Source of the DNA: Bacteroidetes bacterium ADurb.Bin217 | GTDB taxonomy: Bacteria > Bacteroidota > Bacteroidia > Bacteroidales > UBA1715 | Reading direction: 5' to 3' | Length of the DNA stretch: 64,000 nt | NCBI GenBank assembly: GCA_002069975.1 | Contig: MWCJ01000002.1 | Location: 1-64,000 of the forward strand | Shown here: positions 18,910-28,042 of the stretch, one piece after another | How positions within the stretch are numbered: position 1 is the first letter of the stretch | How the letters are laid out: each line of letters starts with the position of its first letter | Notes under the pieces: model-generated | Databases searched by the model: none | Told to the model about the DNA's origin: nothing | What the model saw: only the letters and a program-made list of their open reading frames with translations | Made by a program: the position numbers and the translations under genes

Positions 18910-18945
18910 TTAATAATTAATAATTAATAATTATTTCTATATTTG
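18910..18945 (+). promoter_or_regulatory. ftsY promoter region with 7-bp tandem repeats
   Basis: Three perfect copies of TTAATAA fill 18910-18930. They are followed by the -7 box TATATTTG at 18938-18945, about 36 bases before the ftsY start. The repeats occupy the place where the -33 element would be expected, and no TTG is present there. Confidence 0.5.
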
Positions 18946-18980
18946 CACAAATGTTTACAATCAATTAAATAATAAACTAC

Positions 18981-19931
18981 GTGGGACTATTTGATTTTTT
19001 TAGAGGTGAAAAAAAAGAAGTACTTGACAAAGGTTTAGAAAAAACCAAAGATTCAGTATTTAAAAAAATAACACGAACTATTGCCGGGAAATCAAAAGTA
19101 GACGACGAAGTACTTGACGATTTAGAAGAAATACTTATTACTTCAGATGTTGGTGTAGATACCACCATTCGAATTATTGAACGAATTGAAGCACGTGTTT
19201 CTCGTGATAAATTTTTGGGAACAAATGAACTCAATACCATCCTCAAAGAAGAAATAACAGCCTTACTTACCGAAAACGAAAATGATATTTCTGATTCATT
19301 TCTTAAACACATGCCAAAACCATATGTGATTATGGTGGTAGGTGTAAATGGCGTGGGCAAAACTACAACCATAGGTAAGTTAGCACATAAATTTAAACAA
19401 GCTGGGAAAACCGTATATTTAGGAGCCGCAGATACATTTAGAGCAGCTGCCGTAGACCAACTTACTATTTGGGCAGAACGAGTGCAAGTACCTATAGTTA
19501 AACAACAAATGGGTTCAGACCCGGCTTCGGTTGCATTCGACGCTCTTAGCTCTGCGGTTTCGAACAATGCCGATGTGTTAATAATAGATACAGCAGGTAG
19601 ACTTCATAACAAAATAAATTTAATGAACGAACTCTCTAAAATTAAGCGTGTAATGCAAAAAATAGTACCCGATGCTCCACACGAAATTTTATTAGTTCTC
19701 GATGGTTCTACCGGACAAAATGCGTTTGAACAGGCAAAACAATTTACGAAAGCTACCGATGTAAACGCACTCGCTATTACAAAATTAGATGGAACCGCCA
19801 AAGGTGGTGTAGTAATAGGTATATCAGACCAATTTAAAATTCCCGTAAAATATATTGGCGTAGGCGAAGGTATGAATGATTTACAATTTTTTAGAAAAAA
19901 AGAATTCGTAGAATCTTTATTTGGAGAATAA
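18981..19931 (+). CDS. ftsY: Signal recognition particle receptor FtsY
   Basis: The membrane-associated GTPase that receives SRP-ribosome complexes and passes them to the Sec translocon. The start is GTG, and no ATG lies close by in frame. The 316-residue protein has a short charged N-terminal segment and the NG domain: GVNGVGKTTTIGKLA near residue 115, DTFRAAAVDQL, DTAGRLHNK near 200, TKLDGTAKGG near 262 and the closing GVGEGMNDLQFF. The acidic A domain seen in E. coli is almost absent, as in many Bacteroidota. Confidence 0.96.
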   Translation: MGLFDFFRGEKKEVLDKGLEKTKDSVFKKITRTIAGKSKVDDEVLDDLEEILITSDVGVDTTIRIIERIEARVSRDKFLGTNELNTILKEEITALLTENENDISDSFLKHMPKPYVIMVVGVNGVGKTTTIGKLAHKFKQAGKTVYLGAADTFRAAAVDQLTIWAERVQVPIVKQQMGSDPASVAFDALSSAVSNNADVLIIDTAGRLHNKINLMNELSKIKRVMQKIVPDAPHEILLVLDGSTGQNAFEQAKQFTKATDVNALAITKLDGTAKGGVVIGISDQFKIPVKYIGVGEGMNDLQFFRKKEFVESLFGE

Positions 19932-20156
19932 AACCTTTGATATACATCTAAACAATTACAAGCAAAAGAGCAATAAATTTCTATAAACTTCACTATTTAC
20001 AAAATATAGCTCTTGAAAGTCTGCAAAAAAAAACAGCCTTCATACGTTTCTTAAGTTTTCATCGTTTATAACTTGTCAATAAGGTATTTATAGAAAATTT
20101 TTTTAACGCATAAAAAAGAACTACTTTGCATAAAATTTTTATAAAAAAACACATTT

Positions 20157-20879
20157 ATGAATCTATCATCATTATTATTTGGTTTAGTGCAGGTTACCGT
20201 TGAGGGTACCGGTGTCAATTCTGGTGCAGGTAATGTTATAATTAATGCCACTACAGACGATTTAAGTTTCTGGAATATGACGTTAAAAGGAGGTTGGATT
20301 ATGATTCCTATCTTTCTTTTATCAATACTTGCAGTCTATATAATGGTAGAACGATATTTTGCTATTCAAAAAGCCGAAAAAGAAGACGATAATTTTATGA
20401 AAGAAATAAAAACATATATCCAACAAGGCAAAATTGAAGAAGCACGTATTCGTTGCAAAAACAACACATCGCCGGTTGCATTAATGATAGACAAAGGTAT
20501 ATCGCGTATAGGAAAACCACTTGCAGATGTTCGCGAAGCAATAGAAAATGTAGGAAAACTCGAAGTTTTTAAATTAGAAAAACGTCTCCCCCTACTTGCA
20601 ACAGTATCTGGAGCTGCTCCTATGATTGGATTTCTTGGAACAGTATTGGGTATGATACGAGCATTTTACGACATGGCAAATGCCGGAGGTAATTTTAGTA
20701 TTTCAATGCTTTCTAATGGTATTTACACTGCAATGGTAACAACCGTAGCAGGTCTTATTGTTGGTGTTGTTGCATATTTAGGATACAATTTATTGGTAGC
20801 AAAAGTAAATAAAGTTGTAAATAAACTTGAATTACGAGCAACTGAATTTATGGATTTACTAAACGAACCAATTGAATAA
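20157..20879 (+). CDS. exbB: ExbB/TolQ-type proton channel subunit
   Basis: An inner-membrane subunit of the complex that converts proton motive force into motion of a TonB or TolA-type protein. The 240-residue protein has a TM helix near residues 45-62, a cytoplasmic loop (IQQGKIEEARIRCKNNTSPVA), and the MotA/TolQ/ExbB signature LPLLATVSGAAPMIGFLGTV with two further TM helices. The N-terminal 40 residues are weakly hydrophobic and periplasmic. It heads an operon with exbD (2 bases later) and a TonB-like gene. TolQ rather than ExbB remains possible. Confidence 0.92.
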   Translation: MNLSSLLFGLVQVTVEGTGVNSGAGNVIINATTDDLSFWNMTLKGGWIMIPIFLLSILAVYIMVERYFAIQKAEKEDDNFMKEIKTYIQQGKIEEARIRCKNNTSPVALMIDKGISRIGKPLADVREAIENVGKLEVFKLEKRLPLLATVSGAAPMIGFLGTVLGMIRAFYDMANAGGNFSISMLSNGIYTAMVTTVAGLIVGVVAYLGYNLLVAKVNKVVNKLELRATEFMDLLNEPIE

Positions 20880-20881
20880 CT

Positions 20882-21271
20882 ATGGCTATAGGATCACGAA
20901 ATAAAGTAAGCACTGAATTTAACATGTCGTCTATGACAGACATTGTGTTTTTGTTACTTATATTTTTTATGGTAACGTCTACACAAATATCTCCAAACGG
21001 ACTCCAAGTTACTTTGCCTAAAAGTGCTAATCAGGTTACACCAAACCAACGCACGTCGGTTTCTATAACACCCGATTTGCAATTTGCAATAGAAAAACAA
21101 ATTATTCCGTTTGAACAATTAGAAGATGCTTTAAAAACCAAGTTACAAGGCGAAGCTGAACCTACTATATTATTACGAGTTGACAAAGATGTACCTACCG
21201 GCGAAACGGTAAAAGTAATGGATATAGCGAACCGTAATAAATGGAAATTTGTATTGGCAACAAAACCATAA
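20882..21271 (+). CDS. exbD: ExbD/TolR-type protein
   Basis: Partner of the upstream ExbB protein in the proton-driven motor. The 129-residue protein has one N-terminal TM helix with the key proton-path aspartate in the segment MSSMTDIVFLLLIFFMVTS, then a periplasmic domain ending in VMDIANRNKWKFVLATKP. Many Bacteroidota clusters have two exbD genes in a row, but this one has only one. It lies 6 bases before the TonB-like gene. Confidence 0.92.
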   Translation: MAIGSRNKVSTEFNMSSMTDIVFLLLIFFMVTSTQISPNGLQVTLPKSANQVTPNQRTSVSITPDLQFAIEKQIIPFEQLEDALKTKLQGEAEPTILLRVDKDVPTGETVKVMDIANRNKWKFVLATKP

Positions 21272-21277
21272 AATACC

Positions 21278-22048
21278 ATGAACAATAATAAACATAATAT
21301 ATACGGAATCATTGGAACGGTGTTGTTTCATGCTATTCTTATTATTATACTTGTATTGTTCGCATTTAAAGCTCCGGTAGTTGAATTTCCGGAACCTCAC
21401 GGTATAGCCATTACGTTTGGCGAAGAAGTTCAAGGCGATGGTGATGTGCAACCAGATGAAACAGCAGAACAGACACAAGAAGAACAAACTCCGCAAGAAT
21501 CGAGCAATACAGCTGCAAATGACGATGTAATTACCGATAATAATTCCGATGCTACTCCAGTCAGAAAAAATCCTACTACTGCAACTACACAAAAAGAATT
21601 AACTCCCGAAGAAAAAGAACAACTTGAAAAAGAAAAAGCAGAAGAAGAATTTCGTAAACGACAACAACAATTAGCTGGCAATAATTTCTCCAACAATCCG
21701 GGAAATACTGAAAACGGTGCCGAAAATGGAAATCCTGGTGATAAAAACGGAAATCCAGCATCTAAAAATACGAAAGGAACACCAGGTAATCCATTGGGCA
21801 ATAAAGACGCTACACATTTAGAAAAACCACTAAACACTACCAATTGCAACAAACCTATTGAATTAACTGTTAAAATAAATTCTCAAGGAAGCGTAATTGC
21901 AATTACCGATGTAGAAACTGCACTAAGCGAACAATCATGCATTGAGGCAGCTAAATCTGCAGCTAAATTAAATAGATTTGCTTCAGATCCTTCACGTGAA
22001 GTTCGTTATGCTAAAATTACCTATGATTATACCACTTCTAAAAGATAA
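21278..22048 (+). CDS. TonB-like energy transducer
   Basis: A 256-residue protein with an N-terminal TM helix (about residues 9-30) followed by FKAPVVEFPEPHGI. A long acidic and Gln/Glu-rich spacer leads into a Gly/Asn-rich stretch (GNPGDKNGNPASKNTKG), and a C-terminal TonB/TolA-like domain begins around residue 190. Two cysteines in that domain (in NCNKP and EQSCIE) could form a disulfide. The Gly/Asn spacer is unlike the Pro/Lys spacer of classical TonB. Its position after exbB-exbD shows it takes energy from that motor. The outer-membrane partner is unknown. Confidence 0.85.
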   Translation: MNNNKHNIYGIIGTVLFHAILIIILVLFAFKAPVVEFPEPHGIAITFGEEVQGDGDVQPDETAEQTQEEQTPQESSNTAANDDVITDNNSDATPVRKNPTTATTQKELTPEEKEQLEKEKAEEEFRKRQQQLAGNNFSNNPGNTENGAENGNPGDKNGNPASKNTKGTPGNPLGNKDATHLEKPLNTTNCNKPIELTVKINSQGSVIAITDVETALSEQSCIEAAKSAAKLNRFASDPSREVRYAKITYDYTTSKR

Positions 22049-22140
22049 ATAATAATTGATTACAAATAATTTATAAATTAGTATAATCGGTACAAGTATT
22101 TATTTTATTTTTACCGCATTATTTTGTTACCCTATTATAT

Positions 22141-23175
22141 ATGGAATTTACAGTATTAGAAATTGCAAATTTTTTACAAGGTACCGTTGAAGGTAATGCA
22201 CAGGCAAAAATTTCAAAATTGTCTAAAATTGAAGAAGGAGAACCGGGTTCAGTGTCATTTTTGGCAAATCCAAAATACACTCCATTTATATACACATCAC
22301 AAGCTACTGCTGTAATATGTAATAAAACTTTTGTTGCAGAACATGAAATTTCAGCTACACTTATTCGTGTTGACGATGCATATTCTTCGTTTGCAAAGCT
22401 GTTAGACCTATACACAAAACAACAACAAACAAAAAAACCTAAAATTTCGCGAAAAGCAAATATTAGTCGAAAAGCTAAAATTGGCAAACAAGTATCTGTT
22501 GGAGATTTTGTATCAATTGCCGAAGGGGTATGTGTAGGAAACAATACAACAATTCACTCCAATGTAACTATATATCCCGGTGTTCAAATAGGAGAAAATT
22601 GCTTGATTTATGCGGGTGTACGAATTTTAGACAATTGCATAATAGGAAACAATTGCATATTGCAACCCGGAGCAATTATAGGTTCCGATGGATTTGGTTT
22701 TGCCCCTATACAAGATGGTAAATATTATAAAATTCCTCAAACAGGAAATGTAATTCTTGAAGATGATGTTGAAATAGGTGCAAACGCAACTATTGATAGA
22801 GCTACTATGGGCTCAACTATTATTCGTCAAGGAACAAAAATTGATAATTTAATTCAAATAGGACATAATTGCGAAATTGGGTCGAACACCGTAATTGCTG
22901 GTCAAACAGGCATTTCTGGGTCTACCAAAGTGGGCAATAATTGTATGATAGGCGGACAAACTGGTGTGGCAGGTCACTTAAAAATCGGTAACAATGTGAA
23001 AATTGCTGCAAAATCGGGTATTATGATAGATATTCCCGATGGTGATTTCCAAATGGGTGGACCAAGTTTTAACGCACGTGAATACAAAAAATCGTATATT
23101 CATTTTATGAACCTCGACAAATTGGCTAAACGTATAAATCAATTAGAAAAAGCGCTGAAAGACATACGTAAATAA
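22141..23175 (+). CDS. lpxD: UDP-3-O-(3-hydroxyacyl)glucosamine N-acyltransferase
   Basis: Third step of lipid A synthesis: it adds a 3-hydroxyacyl chain to the amino group of UDP-3-O-acyl-glucosamine. The 344-residue length is typical. The N-terminal uridine-binding domain (residues 1-100) contains [12 protein letters not shown]. It is followed by many hexapeptide repeats of a left-handed beta helix ([33 protein letters not shown]). The catalytic histidine is expected in [11 protein letters not shown]. It sits alone after the TonB cluster. Confidence 0.96.
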   Translation: MEFTVLEIANFLQGTVEGNAQAKISKLSKIEEGEPGSVSFLANPKYTPFIYTSQATAVICNKTFVAEHEISATLIRVDDAYSSFAKLLDLYTKQQQTKKPKISRKANISRKAKIGKQVSVGDFVSIAEGVCVGNNTTIHSNVTIYPGVQIGENCLIYAGVRILDNCIIGNNCILQPGAIIGSDGFGFAPIQDGKYYKIPQTGNVILEDDVEIGANATIDRATMGSTIIRQGTKIDNLIQIGHNCEIGSNTVIAGQTGISGSTKVGNNCMIGGQTGVAGHLKIGNNVKIAAKSGIMIDIPDGDFQMGGPSFNAREYKKSYIHFMNLDKLAKRINQLEKALKDIRK

Positions 23176-23182
23176 CTATATG

Positions 23183-23338
23183 TTATTGGGTACATGCTAT
23201 TGGTTTACATAATCTATCTTCGACGCTAGCAACTCTTCCGCATTTTTTACATATATACTCAAAATTCACAATCACAGATTGCATTTTTTCAAACGAATCG
23301 GGTAATTCTTTTGCTAATTTACACATAGTTTTCGCCAT
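23183..23338 (-). CDS. Small zinc-ribbon-like protein
   Basis: A 51-residue protein from the ATG at 23338. An in-frame start at 23395 would add 19 residues that run into mnmE and look unlike the rest. The body reads MAKTMCKLAKELPDSFEKMQ, then YICKKCGRVA and a final LCKPIAC. It has five cysteines, with one CxxC pair typical of a metal knuckle. I do not recognise a named function. It lies downstream of mnmE on the same strand and converges with lpxD, 8 bases away. Confidence 0.6.
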   Translation of the reverse strand: MAKTMCKLAKELPDSFEKMQSVIVNFEYICKKCGRVASVEDRLCKPIACTQ

Positions 23339-23384
23339 AGTTTTTTGTTGTATGACGAATAAGGGTAGGCAAAAATTACAACAA

Positions 23385-24794
23385 CTATTTGCCAATACAG
23401 AAATTTTGGAATATATACCCTAACATTTCCTCGGTATTTATAGCTCCGGTGATTTCACCAATATAGTGTAGAACTTGGCGAAGTTCTAAACTCAACAAAT
23501 CGTGCGATAAATTTGAATCAATACCTTGCAAAACAAGTTCTATAGCATCGTGGGCACGCTGCAAAGCCTCGTAATGCCTCACATTTGTAAGTATAATATC
23601 ATCTTGAGTAATATCGCCATAATGCACTTCGTGCAATAATGCTTGAATAAGAGTATCTATATTGCGTTTGTGCTTTGCCGAAATACATATAAAATCATCA
23701 TGTTCGGACAATTCATCAAAATTCTGTTTATTAAACCGTGATTGTAACTGTTCTTTGGTAATTAAATCAATTTTATTAACAACTATATAGAGTTTTGCAT
23801 TATTGGTAATCCTGCGTTTTATACTTGCAATGTTTTTTTTGATATAATTCATTGGCGAAGTTACATCTACTAAAAACAAAACAATTGAAGCAGCATCTAT
23901 TTTAGAAAAGGTTCTATCAATCCCCAATTGTTCAATATGGTTTGTTGTATCGCGTATACCGGCTGTATCCATAAAACGAAACGTTTTACCGCCTATAACC
24001 AGAGTATCTTCTATAACATCGCGTGTAGTTCCTGGTATATCCGAAACTATAGCTTTTTCTTCGTTTAAAATTGTATTAAGCAGAGTAGATTTACCAACAT
24101 TAGGCTCTCCTACAATACATACAGGAATACCTGTTTTAATAGCATTACCTATGGAAAAAGAATTGAGTAGTGATGCAATTCTTTGCTCAACACTGCTTGC
24201 CAATGTTCGCAATTTTTGTCTATCTGCAAATTCAACTTCTTCTTCGCTAAAATCTAATTCAAGTTCAAGCATCGAAAGAAATTGCAGTAATGCATACCGT
24301 AATTCTTGTAATTCACGCGAATATCCACCTTTCATTTGCGAAAGAGCTAATTTGTGCGATGCTGCAGAACTTGATGATATAAGATCGGCAACTGCTTCGG
24401 CTTGCGACAAATCGAGTTTTCCATTAAAAAATGCACGTTGTGTAAATTCTCCCGGACGAGCCAATCGAGCACCATGATGTATTAATAATTTTAAAATTTC
24501 GTTTTGTATATAAACAGATCCATGGCAACTTATTTCAACAGAATCTTCGCCGGTAAATGAATTTGGACTGTTAAAAATTGAAACTATTACATCATCTATT
24601 AATTCATCGTTGTTTTTAATTGCTCCATAATGGAGAGTATAACCGTTTTGCAGCCACTGTTCATTCTTTTTGGCGGGATAAAAAATGTGTTCTAAAATAC
24701 GTTTCGAATCGCTACCGCTTATACGAATAGTAGCAATAGCTCCCCTTCCCGGTGCTGTAGCTATTGCACATATTGTTTCCGATTCCAAAACCAT
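23385..24794 (-). CDS. mnmE: tRNA modification GTPase MnmE
   Basis: With MnmG, installs the 5-carboxymethylaminomethyl group on the wobble uridine of certain tRNAs. The 469-residue protein has the N-terminal folate-binding domain (ICAIATAPGRGAIATIR), a helical domain, and a G domain inserted in it: GEPNVGKSTLLN (near 228), the DIPGTTRD loop, DTAG and NKIDLI. The C-terminal FCIGK motif contains the conserved catalytic-site Cys. The LysE-type gene ends only 4 bases upstream, so the two are probably cotranscribed. Confidence 0.97.
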   Translation of the reverse strand: MVLESETICAIATAPGRGAIATIRISGSDSKRILEHIFYPAKKNEQWLQNGYTLHYGAIKNNDELIDDVIVSIFNSPNSFTGEDSVEISCHGSVYIQNEILKLLIHHGARLARPGEFTQRAFFNGKLDLSQAEAVADLISSSSAASHKLALSQMKGGYSRELQELRYALLQFLSMLELELDFSEEEVEFADRQKLRTLASSVEQRIASLLNSFSIGNAIKTGIPVCIVGEPNVGKSTLLNTILNEEKAIVSDIPGTTRDVIEDTLVIGGKTFRFMDTAGIRDTTNHIEQLGIDRTFSKIDAASIVLFLVDVTSPMNYIKKNIASIKRRITNNAKLYIVVNKIDLITKEQLQSRFNKQNFDELSEHDDFICISAKHKRNIDTLIQALLHEVHYGDITQDDIILTNVRHYEALQRAHDAIELVLQGIDSNLSHDLLSLELRQVLHYIGEITGAINTEEMLGYIFQNFCIGK

Positions 24795-24798
24795 ACTA

Positions 24799-25482
24799 TT
24801 ATTGTTTTAATTTATTTGACATATTTACAATAGGCGATTTTTCTATTGCCTCGCTATTTAACTGAGGATAAAACGCATTGTATAGGGCAATTAACCCAAA
24901 CAAAACTATTAATATACCTGCAACTTTATTAATCCAAAATATAATACGTATTTTAAATAATTTTCGAAAATATGAAACTATTGTAGTAAGAGTAAACCAC
25001 CAAATCATAGCTCCTAAAAATATACCACCAATAAGGGTTCCTGTATGGACTATATTATTTTTAACTACACCTAAACCGGTAAAAACTAAACCAAAAAATA
25101 AAATCGTAAGAGGATTTGATAATGTAAGAACAAATACCGACATAAAATCAGTATACGGATTAGCTCGTTGCATTCTATATTTTTTAACTTCTTTAATAGT
25201 ATCGGTAAAAAACAATCGCAATCCTAAAAACATAAGTATTATAGCTCCACCAAACATTAAATAAAATTGCTGCTCTTCAAAAAAATCAGTTACGAATGTC
25301 AATCCAAAACCTGCAATAAATGCAAACGAAGAATCTGCCATAGCGGCTCCTAATCCAGAAACAAGACCCGATCTACGCCCCTGGTGAACAGTTCGTTGCA
25401 CACACAATACACCTATTGGCCCCATAGGTATGGAAACCAAAATTCCTATAATTAATCCTTCAATAAGTATTGATGACAACAT
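24799..25482 (-). CDS. LysE/RhtB-family membrane exporter
   Basis: A 227-residue protein with about six TM helices. The N-terminus carries the family signature GILVSIPMGPIGVLCVQRT, and a later segment has FVLTLSNPLTILFFGLVF. Family members export amino acids such as lysine or homoserine. The substrate here is not determined by sequence. It lies just upstream of mnmE and 58 bases after nadD on the same strand. Confidence 0.86.
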   Translation of the reverse strand: MLSSILIEGLIIGILVSIPMGPIGVLCVQRTVHQGRRSGLVSGLGAAMADSSFAFIAGFGLTFVTDFFEEQQFYLMFGGAIILMFLGLRLFFTDTIKEVKKYRMQRANPYTDFMSVFVLTLSNPLTILFFGLVFTGLGVVKNNIVHTGTLIGGIFLGAMIWWFTLTTIVSYFRKLFKIRIIFWINKVAGILIVLFGLIALYNAFYPQLNSEAIEKSPIVNMSNKLKQ

Positions 25483-25540
25483 GCTTTTACAGCTCCTTTT
25501 TATTTGAAAACAATAATACTACAATTTTTTCAAAAAATTT

Positions 25541-26122
25541 TTACGAGTTTTTATAAAAATTCATTTCGTCTAAATATTTCCAAGCTGCTTCTGGCATAAA
25601 ACCACGAATATTTTTCCCTTGTTTAATACTTTGTCGAATAAAACTCGATGAAATTTCCATAAGCGGTGCTTTTATATATTGAACAGATGGGTGATCTGCA
25701 AACTCTTCAGGAATATTGGTGTGTGGACGATTATATACTAATAATGTATACGCCTCAAGTATTTCACGATAATTTTTCCAAGTATGAAATGTTTGTAAAT
25801 TATCGCTTCCCATAATCAACGCAAATGAATGTTGTGGATACTTTTCATGTAAATGAATGAGTGTATGAATAGTATATGAAGGTTGTGGTAAAGAAAATTC
25901 AACAGTACTTGCTTTCATTTTAGGAAAAAATTCTATTGCCAATTGCACCATATAATATCGTTGATTATCGGCAAGTAATGTATTTTTTTGTTTTTCGGGG
26001 TTTTGCGGTGTTATTACAAACCATAATTCATCAATATTTGCAAATTCGACCATATAATTTGCTATAGCCAAATGTCCAATATGAATGGGATTAAACGAAC
26101 CAAAAAACAAACCTATTTTCAT
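25541..26122 (-). CDS. nadD: Nicotinate-nucleotide adenylyltransferase
   Basis: Makes nicotinic acid adenine dinucleotide from its mononucleotide and ATP in NAD synthesis. About 193 residues from the ATG at 26122 (MKIGLFFGSFNP). A start two codons earlier is less likely. The nucleotidyltransferase motifs are GSFNPIHIGHLAIA at the N-terminus and SSSFIRQSIKQGKNI near the C-terminus, with the family substrate segments MGSDNLQTFHTWK and NPEKQ between. It is divergent from the inositol-monophosphatase-like gene. Confidence 0.95.
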   Translation of the reverse strand: MKIGLFFGSFNPIHIGHLAIANYMVEFANIDELWFVITPQNPEKQKNTLLADNQRYYMVQLAIEFFPKMKASTVEFSLPQPSYTIHTLIHLHEKYPQHSFALIMGSDNLQTFHTWKNYREILEAYTLLVYNRPHTNIPEEFADHPSVQYIKAPLMEISSSFIRQSIKQGKNIRGFMPEAAWKYLDEMNFYKNS

Positions 26123-26210
26123 GCACAAAGTACTTATTCATTTACGAACAAAATGTGCTCTAATTACAATAAAAAAATACAAGCACGAGTTCGATTAGCC
26201 GTAAAAATAC

Positions 26211-26218
26211 TATTTTTG
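26211..26218 (+). promoter_or_regulatory. -7-like element before the IMPase-family gene
   Basis: TATTTTTG matches the TAnnTTTG box, 16 bases before the ATG at 26235. No TTG is found at the expected upstream distance, so this is a partial promoter match. Confidence 0.35.
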
Positions 26219-26234
26219 AAGAAAAATACAAAAT

Positions 26235-27029
26235 ATGGACTTACAAACTATCTGCCTACAAACTATAGAAATTGCAAAAGAAGTAGGAGAATACATACGA
26301 ACAAGCGGTAAAGTGCTTACACAAAAACAAATAGAAACTAAAGGTGCAAATGATTTTGTTACTGAAATTGATAAAGGTTCTGAAGATCGGTTGGTTAAAA
26401 AATTAGCTCCTTTAATTACATCTGCTGGATTTATTACCGAAGAAGAAACCAACACAACACGTGGAGTTGAATACAATTGGATAATAGATCCTATAGATGG
26501 CACCACCAATTTTATTCATGGCGTACCTCCTCATGCTATAAGTATAGCTTTAATGCAAAATAAAGGAATAGTTCTCGGAGTTGTTTACGAAATTATGATG
26601 GACGAATGTTTCTATTCGTGGCTTGGAGCTCCGGCATATTGCAATGGAAAAGAAATTCATGTTTCACAAACAAACAGCGTTGCTCAATCGCTTATAGGTA
26701 CGGGGTTTCCATACAACGATTATACATTGATAAATCAATACGGAATAGCAATGAACTACTTTATGCAACATTCACATGGATTACGCCGTTTAGGTTCGGC
26801 TGCTACCGATTTGGCATATGTAGCTTGTGGTAGATATGATTCATTTTTTGAATATAGCCTCAAACCATGGGATATAGCAGCGGGTATATTTCTTATACAA
26901 CAAGCCGGAGGTGCATACTCAAATTTTTCGGGAAGCAACGATGTTTTGTTTTCAGGAGAACTCATTGCAAGCAATGGAAAAACACAACAAGAAATGATTG
27001 ATATATTACAACCAATATTGAAAAAATAA
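26235..27029 (+). CDS. Inositol monophosphatase-family phosphatase
   Basis: A 264-residue magnesium-dependent phosphatase of the IMPase/SuhB/CysQ superfamily. Metal ligands are in TEEET near residue 75, in WIIDPIDGTTNFIHG near residue 85-100 (the diagnostic DPIDGTTN), and in KPWDIAAGIFLIQQAGG near residue 210. The substrate could be inositol phosphate, another sugar phosphate or 3'-phosphoadenosine phosphate, and the sequence alone does not decide. The stop codon overlaps the start of the glycosyltransferase gene (TAATG), which suggests coupled translation. Confidence 0.93.
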   Translation: MDLQTICLQTIEIAKEVGEYIRTSGKVLTQKQIETKGANDFVTEIDKGSEDRLVKKLAPLITSAGFITEEETNTTRGVEYNWIIDPIDGTTNFIHGVPPHAISIALMQNKGIVLGVVYEIMMDECFYSWLGAPAYCNGKEIHVSQTNSVAQSLIGTGFPYNDYTLINQYGIAMNYFMQHSHGLRRLGSAATDLAYVACGRYDSFFEYSLKPWDIAAGIFLIQQAGGAYSNFSGSNDVLFSGELIASNGKTQQEMIDILQPILKK

Positions 27030-28042
27030 TGAAACCGGTTGCAGTAGTCATATTAAATTGGAATGGTCAAAAATTTTTAGAAAAATTTTTACCAAACGTT
27101 GTTTCACATTCTGTAACAGACATTTCCGATGTTTTTATTATAGACAATGCATCTACCGATTCAAGCATACAATATCTCAATGATTTTTTCCCTGAAATTC
27201 GGACTATAATGCTCGACAAAAACTATGGTTTTGCCGGAGGTTACAACAAAGGATTAGCTCAAATTCAAGCAGATTATTATGTGCTTTTAAATTCCGATGT
27301 AGAAGTTACAAATCAATGGATATTTCCGCTTTATAATCATATGCAATCAAATAAAACTGTTGCAGTATGCATGCCTAAAATTAAATCATTTCATCAAAAA
27401 GAATACTTTGAATATGCAGGAGCTGCCGGTGGATTTTTAGATATATATGGATTTCCATTTTGTAAAGGACGATTGTTTGATTCAATAGAAAAAGACGAAG
27501 GGCAATATGACTCTTCATACGAGATTTTTTGGAGTTCGGGGGCTGCAATGTTTGTACGAAGTTCTGTATATACCGAATTAGGCGGACTCGACCATGACTT
27601 TTTTGCACATATGGAAGAAATTGATTTTTGTTGGAGAGCTAAAAATTACGGATATAGCATTATGTATATTCCTGAATCTGAGGTTTTTCATGTAGGTGGA
27701 GGAACACTTCCACAATCAAATCCATTTAAAACATATTTAAATTTTAGAAACAATTTATTTTTACTATACAAAAATCTTCCGAGTAAAAAATTACAATACA
27801 CAGTGTTTATCAGAAAAATATTTGACGGTATCGCTTGCGTAAAATTTTTATTTTCAGGACAATGGGGCGACTGCAAAGCAGTAATTAAAGCACATATAGA
27901 TTATTATGCTTCAGTCAAAAATCTTCGAGCTAAACGTAAAAAATTAAATCACACTTTGAGTACGGTTAGTTATGCACAATTGTACAAGCATTCTATAGTT
28001 TGGGAGTATTTTATTCGAAAAAAAAATAAAATCACATTATAA
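27029..28042 (+). CDS. Family 2 glycosyltransferase
   Basis: A 337-residue inverting GT-A enzyme that probably adds sugars to a surface polysaccharide. It opens with VAVVILNWNGQKFLEKFLP, has the nucleotide-sugar site IIDNASTDSS and the metal-binding LLNSDVEV (DxD-like) around residue 90, and the acceptor-side segment MEEIDFCWRAKNYG near residue 195. The pattern is closest to rhamnosyltransferase-like GT2 proteins. The C-terminal 80 residues are hydrophobic and basic and may touch the membrane. It converges with murF and overlaps its last 6 bases. Confidence 0.9.
   Translation: MKPVAVVILNWNGQKFLEKFLPNVVSHSVTDISDVFIIDNASTDSSIQYLNDFFPEIRTIMLDKNYGFAGGYNKGLAQIQADYYVLLNSDVEVTNQWIFPLYNHMQSNKTVAVCMPKIKSFHQKEYFEYAGAAGGFLDIYGFPFCKGRLFDSIEKDEGQYDSSYEIFWSSGAAMFVRSSVYTELGGLDHDFFAHMEEIDFCWRAKNYGYSIMYIPESEVFHVGGGTLPQSNPFKTYLNFRNNLFLLYKNLPSKKLQYTVFIRKIFDGIACVKFLFSGQWGDCKAVIKAHIDYYASVKNLRAKRKKLNHTLSTVSYAQLYKHSIVWEYFIRKKNKITL

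Noticed and set aside
18977-19567. 196-codon open frame antisense to ftsY
   Set aside because: Serine-rich shadow frame of a well-identified essential gene.
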